From JBCBTJ01 sp039818665 (GTDB lineage: Bacteria; Pseudomonadota; Alphaproteobacteria; Caulobacterales; Hyphomonadaceae): a stretch of DNA of 64,000 bases. Shown in pieces: positions 59,735 through 64,000 of the stretch (positions within the stretch are counted from its first letter, which is position 1; the number at the start of each line of letters is the position of its first letter). Location: NCBI GenBank assembly GCA_039818665.1, contig JBCBTJ010000004.1, forward strand, positions 23,886-87,885. Direction: 5' to 3'. The notes under the pieces were generated by a model. That model was not told where the DNA came from and made no database searches. It saw only the letters and a list, made by a program, of their open reading frames with translations. Position numbers and translations under genes: made by a program.

Positions 59735-60538
59735 TCAAACTGCGTTCAAAAAGGCGCGGATGACCGCCAGGATGTCGCCGTCCTGCGCCAGGTCGCGGTG
59801 GTCGAGATGATCGACGGCGTGGAGCGTCGCATTGGGCAGGCTGGCGCAGAGGGCTTTGATCGGCTCGAGCGGGCAGTCCTCATCCGCGGCGGAGCCAATC
59901 AGCAAAAGCCGGCCAGCGTAAGCAGCGAGCTCGGCTTGGATGTCGAAGGGTTTGAGACCGCCGCCCATGCGCGTTTCGAACAGTTCGAGCGCCCGCGCGA
60001 GCACCGCCTCGTCGACGCCGGCTTCGCGCTGCCGCGCGGCCCAGTCGCGGTCTTCGTCGCGCAGGGCGGGCGCGATGAGGACGAGCGCGGGGATGTCCGC
60101 GCCGAGCTCCAACGCCCGGGCGGCCGCCGCGCAGCCGAAGGAATGCGCGACGACGGCGTCGACCGGGCCCTCGGCGGCGCAGACATCCGCCACGGCTTGG
60201 CCCGCGAATTTCCAGGTCCAGTCCTCGGCCTTGGACGCGCCGTGGCCCGGCAGGTCCATCAACAGCAGCGGGCGCGCGTTCATCAGCCAGTCCTGGCCGA
60301 AGCGCCGCCATACCCGGTGCGTGTCGTCCCAGCCATGGACGAACAGCGTCGCGGGACCGTCGCCCGCCCGCCAGACCGGCGAGAGCGCGTGCAGCCCCTC
60401 CACGTCGCGCCGTGTGTTCGGCGGCAACATGTTCTGGCCCGGCGCGGCGCTGGGCGAGGAGGGCGCCATGCCTGCGAGCAGGGCTTCGGCCTGTAAGTCC
60501 AAATCGTCCATGCGCGGCTTCAGAGCGAATAAGTTCAT
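59735..60538 (-). CDS. Alpha/beta hydrolase
   Basis: The 267-residue product is an alpha/beta-hydrolase fold protein: HGWDDTHRVW holds the oxyanion region, AHSFGC (nucleophile Ser in A-H-S-F-G) the elbow, and DHLDHRDL the catalytic His; the acid Asp is probably in SAADEDCPLE. No signal peptide is present. The substrate is not recognisable; esterase or carboxylic-ester hydrolase is the general expectation. It lies 89 bp downstream of the antiporter gene's start, transcribed in the same direction. Confidence 0.88.
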   Translation of the reverse strand: MNLFALKPRMDDLDLQAEALLAGMAPSSPSAAPGQNMLPPNTRRDVEGLHALSPVWRAGDGPATLFVHGWDDTHRVWRRFGQDWLMNARPLLLMDLPGHGASKAEDWTWKFAGQAVADVCAAEGPVDAVVAHSFGCAAAARALELGADIPALVLIAPALRDEDRDWAARQREAGVDEAVLARALELFETRMGGGLKPFDIQAELAAYAGRLLLIGSAADEDCPLEPIKALCASLPNATLHAVDHLDHRDLAQDGDILAVIRAFLNAV

Positions 60539-60605
60539 TCCGATCTTATGGCGCCGAACGGCGCGCGGGTGAAATCACGGGAATGAAATCAACGCGCCGC
60601 CCGCG

Positions 60606-61895
60606 TCAGCCGGAGATCTCATCCACGTAGACCCAGCCGTCCTTCATCACGAAGTCGACGTCTTCAAGCTCGCGCACATTGTCCAGCGGGTCGCCCTCCA
60701 CGGCGATGAGGTCTGCGGCTTTGCCGACTTCGATGGCGCCGATCGCGTCTGAGAGTCCGAAGAGGTCCGCATTGCCGATCGTGGCGGCCTGGATCGCCTG
60801 GAGCGGTGTCATGCCCCACTGCGTCATGAGGGCGAATTGGCGGCCGTTGACGCCGTGGGTGTAGACGCCCGCGTCGGAGCCGAAGGCGATCTTGGCGCCC
60901 GCCTCGACGGCGGCTTGGAACCGCTCGCGCTGGGCCTGGCCGACCTGGCGCTCCTTTTCAAGGCTCTCAGGCAGCACGCCGGCGGCCTCGCCCTCGTAGA
61001 GGATGAAGTCGGAGACGTAGACGTCCATGGAGAGATACGTACCTTGGTCGATGGCCATCTGAATGCTCTCATCGTCGATGAGGCTCGCATGCTCCACGCT
61101 GTCGACGCCGGCCTGGAGCGCGGTGCGGATGCCGTCCGTCCCGTGGGCGTGGGCGGCGACTCTAAGGCCGAGCAGATGCGCCTCGTCGACGAGAGCGCTC
61201 ATCTCCTCGAGCGTGAATTGCTGCGCCCCGATGACGGTGCCCTTGGAGAGGACCCCGCCGGTCGCGCAGAACTTGATGACGTCCGCGCCGTATTTGACGT
61301 TCTGTCGGACCTTGGCGCGCACTGCCCAGGGTCCGTCGGCGACCCCTTCGGACGTGTCGGCGTATTCGAAGGGCAGGAGATTGCTGTCGCAATGGCCGCC
61401 GGTGATGCCAATGGAGGGCCCGGAGACGAGCATGCGGGGCCCCGGCACGTCCCCGTCTGCGATGGCGTCGCGCAATGCGACGTCGGCGTAGCCCGGCGCG
61501 CCGACATTGCGGACCGTGGTGAAGCCCGCTTTCAGTGTTGTTTCGGCGTTCGCGACCCCCATGATCGCGGCCCGGGGCGTTGACTCTGAGAGGCTCTGAT
61601 AGCCGTAGAAGCTCGCCCGGCCGATCAGGTGGACGTGGCTGTCGGTGAGGCCGGGCAGCAGGGTCGCGCCGTCGAGGTCGATCACGGTGTCGCCGTCCGG
61701 CGCGCCCTGGCGCGGGCCGACATAGGCGATCAGGCCGTCCGTCACGGCGACGGCGCCGCGCGAGGTTTCGCCGGTGCGCACGTCGAGGATGCGGGCGTCG
61801 ACGAGGAGCGTGGTCTCCGGCGTGTCCTCTTGCGCGAGCGCTTCAGGCGAAACAAACAGCGCTAAGGCGGCGGCGCAGGCGCGAAAACTGGTCAT
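60606..61895 (-). CDS. M38 amidohydrolase, secreted Xaa-Pro dipeptidase/imidazolonase-like
   Basis: The 429-residue product has a signal peptide (MTSFRACAAALALFVSPEALA) and a metal-dependent TIM barrel: GLTDSHVHLIG (first metal His pair), IKFCATGG (carboxylated Lys bridge), VAAHAHGTDGI and VEHASLI (His ligands), and IAFGSDAGV (catalytic Asp). It resembles secreted prolidase-like M38 enzymes (Sgx9260-type) that hydrolyse N-acyl or Xaa-Pro substrates. The start at 61895 is chosen as the signal peptide start; upstream sequence in frame is the shadow of the DUF2270 gene. Confidence 0.9.
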   Translation of the reverse strand: MTSFRACAAALALFVSPEALAQEDTPETTLLVDARILDVRTGETSRGAVAVTDGLIAYVGPRQGAPDGDTVIDLDGATLLPGLTDSHVHLIGRASFYGYQSLSESTPRAAIMGVANAETTLKAGFTTVRNVGAPGYADVALRDAIADGDVPGPRMLVSGPSIGITGGHCDSNLLPFEYADTSEGVADGPWAVRAKVRQNVKYGADVIKFCATGGVLSKGTVIGAQQFTLEEMSALVDEAHLLGLRVAAHAHGTDGIRTALQAGVDSVEHASLIDDESIQMAIDQGTYLSMDVYVSDFILYEGEAAGVLPESLEKERQVGQAQRERFQAAVEAGAKIAFGSDAGVYTHGVNGRQFALMTQWGMTPLQAIQAATIGNADLFGLSDAIGAIEVGKAADLIAVEGDPLDNVRELEDVDFVMKDGWVYVDEISG

Positions 61896-62021
61896 ATATG
61901 GGTCTCCGATGGCGTCCGCCCGCAGTCTGGGCGCGCGTTTGGGCGCTTGTCGAGGGTGTTTGTCGTCTATTGCGACGGGACGCCCCTTTCGCGGGCGAGG
62001 TGACTCAGGCGATAGTAAGGC

Positions 62022-62774
62022 ATGGGCGAGATCGTAGACGACACTGACAAAGACGACGTGATCGGCATTTCCGGCTCGAAAGAGATCACGGCGCTGGCGC
62101 ACTTGTACCGGGCGGAGGTTTACCGCTCGACGGCTTGGCGCCAGAGATTGGACCATACGACCAATTGGGCCGTGGTCTCGACCGGCATCGCGCTGTCGGT
62201 CAGCTTCGCAAGCGCGCAGGCGAGCCCGTTTCCGATCGTCCTCGTCGGGCTCTTGTCCGTCATGTTCCTCATGCTCGAGGCGCGCCGGTATCGCTTCTTC
62301 TATGTCTGGCGGTTCCGCGCGCGGGTGTTGGAGATCGCCTTTTACGTGCCCATCCTGCGCGGAGACGGCGCCAACATCGCGATCGACCGCGGCACGGCCT
62401 TGTCGGACGATTATGAGAGTCCGCGATATCGGATTTCCATGTCGCGGGCGCTCGGACGGCGGATCCGCAGGAATTTCGGCTGGATCTTCGCCATCCAGGG
62501 CATCGCCTTCTTCGCCAAGATCGCAATGCACCCGAGCGATGTGCCGAGCTTCGAGGAGTTCGTTTATCGCGCCCATATCGGGCCGATCCCAGGCTGGCTG
62601 TCATTGCTCGCCGGCGCGGCCTTTCACGCCAGCTGGATCGGGCTCGCTTGGTGGACCTGGACCCAGGAGGGCCGGGACAAGACCAAGATGGCCGACTTCC
62701 TCGACAGCCGCAAAGACGTCCTCGCCGGCCTCGCCCCGCACCAAGGCCCAATGCTGCACCCGGACGGGGATTAA
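62022..62774 (+). CDS. DUF2270 family membrane protein
   Basis: The 250-residue product matches DUF2270: after an acidic N-terminus (DDTDKDDVIG), ALAHLYRAEVYRSTAWRQRLDHTTNWAVVS, two membrane helices (about 48-90), RYRFFYVWRFRARVLE, and two further helices near 150-215. No activity is known. It is divergent from the M38 gene and followed after 69 bp by the NERD gene. Confidence 0.85.
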   Translation: MGEIVDDTDKDDVIGISGSKEITALAHLYRAEVYRSTAWRQRLDHTTNWAVVSTGIALSVSFASAQASPFPIVLVGLLSVMFLMLEARRYRFFYVWRFRARVLEIAFYVPILRGDGANIAIDRGTALSDDYESPRYRISMSRALGRRIRRNFGWIFAIQGIAFFAKIAMHPSDVPSFEEFVYRAHIGPIPGWLSLLAGAAFHASWIGLAWWTWTQEGRDKTKMADFLDSRKDVLAGLAPHQGPMLHPDGD

Positions 62775-62843
62775 ACTGAGCGGCGATATTAGTACTCCGT
62801 TCGCCCGCTTGAGATAGATTTTCGGCCTCTGATAGGAGCGCCC

Positions 62844-63620
62844 ATGATCTCACCATTGAAGGCGGAACCGCTTTACAATCCGGGCGGTGGCGCCCGCAGG
62901 GCCTTGCGGGCGCGCGCTGCGCGCGCCTTGTCGCTCGTCATCGTTGCGATCTCGTCCGCGGTGTTCGGTCTGGGCGTCTTGGCCAGCCGAGCGGCGCCGG
63001 ACGCATTCGTGGTCGCGCTGTTCGCGGCGGCGGTCGTGATCGCCATCACCGCCCTTGTCGTAGCGATGTGGCGGTTCGATAGCGACGCTGCCCGCATGGA
63101 GCAGGGCGCCAAGGGAGAGACCGCGGTCGGCCAGTTTTTGGAGCGTTATCATGCGGTCGACGGCGCGCGTTTGTTTCATCATGTGCCGTTTGACCGCTTC
63201 GACATCGACCACGTGCTGGTCCACCGAACCGGCGTGTACGCGATCGAGACGAAGACGCTCTCCAAGCGGGCCGGCTCAAGCGCGAGGCTCCTCTATGACG
63301 GCGAGCAGGTTGCGTTTGAAAACGGCCGGGCGCTGGAGCGCAATCCCGTCATCCAAGCGACGGCGAATGCGAGAGCCGCGTCTGACTTGATCGCCGAAAG
63401 CACAGGTCGGCGCATCCAGGTTCGCCCCGTCGTCCTATTTCCAGGATGGTGGATCGATGCCCGGCCCGGTGCGCATCGCCGGTGCTGGGTGTTGAACCCG
63501 AAAAGCCTCGACAGTTTCTTGACCTCAAGGACGGAGCGTCTGACGCCCGAGGATGTCAGTCTCATCGCGTTCCATCTCGGCCGCTACATACGGTCCGAAG
63601 CGAAGCGCGCAGCAGCTTAG
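62844..63620 (+). CDS. NERD domain membrane protein
   Basis: The 258-residue product has two N-terminal membrane helices (about residues 26-48 and 53-73), then a NERD nuclease-related domain: GAKGETAVGQFLERYHAVDGARLFHHV and FDIDHVLVHRTGVYAIETKT carry the Glu, Asp and E-x-K residues shared with restriction-type nuclease folds. NERD proteins are thought to act on nucleic acids, but activity is not proven. Its 3' end overlaps the convergent MoxR gene by 4 bp. Confidence 0.88.
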   Translation: MISPLKAEPLYNPGGGARRALRARAARALSLVIVAISSAVFGLGVLASRAAPDAFVVALFAAAVVIAITALVVAMWRFDSDAARMEQGAKGETAVGQFLERYHAVDGARLFHHVPFDRFDIDHVLVHRTGVYAIETKTLSKRAGSSARLLYDGEQVAFENGRALERNPVIQATANARAASDLIAESTGRRIQVRPVVLFPGWWIDARPGAHRRCWVLNPKSLDSFLTSRTERLTPEDVSLIAFHLGRYIRSEAKRAAA

Positions 63621-64000
63621 GTCGCCGGGCCCCGCGGGCTGTTCTCGCGGCGGGCCAAGAAGGCCAAACGTTCGAACAGCGCCACATCCTGCTCGTTCTT
63701 CAACAGCGCGCCGTGGAGCGGCGGGGTGAGCTTGGTCGGGTCCTGCTCGCGGATCGTCTCGAGGTCGATGTCCTCGTTCATGAGCAGCTTCAGCCAATCG
63801 AGAAGTTCGCTGGTGGACGGCTTCTTCTTCATCCCGGGCACTTCGCGCATCGAGTAAAACGCCGTCAGCGCGTCTTTCACGAGCTTCTTTTTGATCTCAG
63901 GGAAGTGGACGTCGATGATGTCCTGCATCGTCTGCTCGTCCGGGAATTTGATGTAGTGGAAGAAGCAACGCCGCAGGAACGCGTCCGGCAGCTCTTTCTC
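63617..64000 (-). CDS. MoxR-type AAA+ ATPase, C-terminal part (gene runs off the window)
   Basis: Only the last 127 residues lie in the window. The first, ELPDAFLRRCFFHYIKFPD, is the sensor-2 region (LPDAFLRRC with the conserved arginines) of MoxR-family AAA+ ATPases, and the rest (DIIDVHFPEIKKKLVKDAL, SELLDWLKLLMNEDIDL) is the C-terminal lid. MoxR ATPases usually work with VWA proteins; one lies at 53783-54964. The Walker motifs must be in the part beyond position 64000. Confidence 0.85.
   Translation of the reverse strand, partial: EKELPDAFLRRCFFHYIKFPDEQTMQDIIDVHFPEIKKKLVKDALTAFYSMREVPGMKKKPSTSELLDWLKLLMNEDIDLETIREQDPTKLTPPLHGALLKNEQDVALFERLAFLARRENSPRGPAT

Overview
The window is GC-rich, gene-dense chromosomal DNA from an alphaproteobacterium close to Caulobacterales, most likely the Hyphomonadaceae/Parvularculaceae side; genus cannot be read from the sequence. 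Three sets of genes point this way: a divK-pleD pair beside rpmG (polar cell-cycle signalling), the order protein-isoaspartate methyltransferase / tolC / popZ / valS (popZ encodes a polar organising protein), and two TonB-dependent receptors of over 1,000 residues.

Layout. 1-5 kb: small membrane, secreted and lipoprotein genes (DUF2459, an M23-type lipoprotein) and an AlkX/YcaQ-like DNA glycosylase gene. 5-10.3 kb: an O-methyltransferase and TfoX-N pair converging on a tight leftward run (dinB, ridA, glycerophosphodiesterase, FemAB-like acyltransferase, HIT). 10.4-13 kb: divK-pleD, rpmG, EVE-domain gene. 13.1-14.5 kb: an IS3-family element that cuts off a trypsin-like peptidase gene; its own transposase is broken by one missing base. 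14.7-16.3 kb: tRNA-Asn, tRNA-Cys and two small genes. 16.3-19.4 kb: first TonB receptor. 19.8-25.8 kb: pcm, tolC, popZ, valS with clear palindromes between them. 25.8-30.5 kb: isoaspartyl peptidase, ilvD, DUF3137 and small secreted proteins. 30.8-34.5 kb: a two-gene unit of a TIR-transmembrane-TPR protein followed by a carotenoid oxygenase. 34.6-39.4 kb: an M16 lipoprotein peptidase and two DsbA/HCCA-isomerase-like proteins. 39.9-41.5 kb: TetR regulator, MAPEG protein and a small secreted protein sharing one operator motif. 41.6-48 kb: nitronate monooxygenase-like enzyme, phage-like membrane protein, glpK, second TonB receptor. 48.6-54.9 kb: P450, racemase/HAD pair, two transporters, VWA protein. 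55.4-64 kb: vanadium haloperoxidase-like enzyme behind an AT-rich control region, Kef-type antiporter, hydrolases, DUF2270, NERD protein and the 3' end of a MoxR-type ATPase.

Most of the window is ordinary core genome. The parts most worth a second look are the TIR-TPR/carotenoid oxygenase unit, the TetR/MAPEG mini-regulon with three matching sites, the 17-bp palindrome before tolC, the hairpin pair between popZ and valS, and the damaged IS3 element. All functional calls rest on motifs and family resemblance read by eye; no database search was run.
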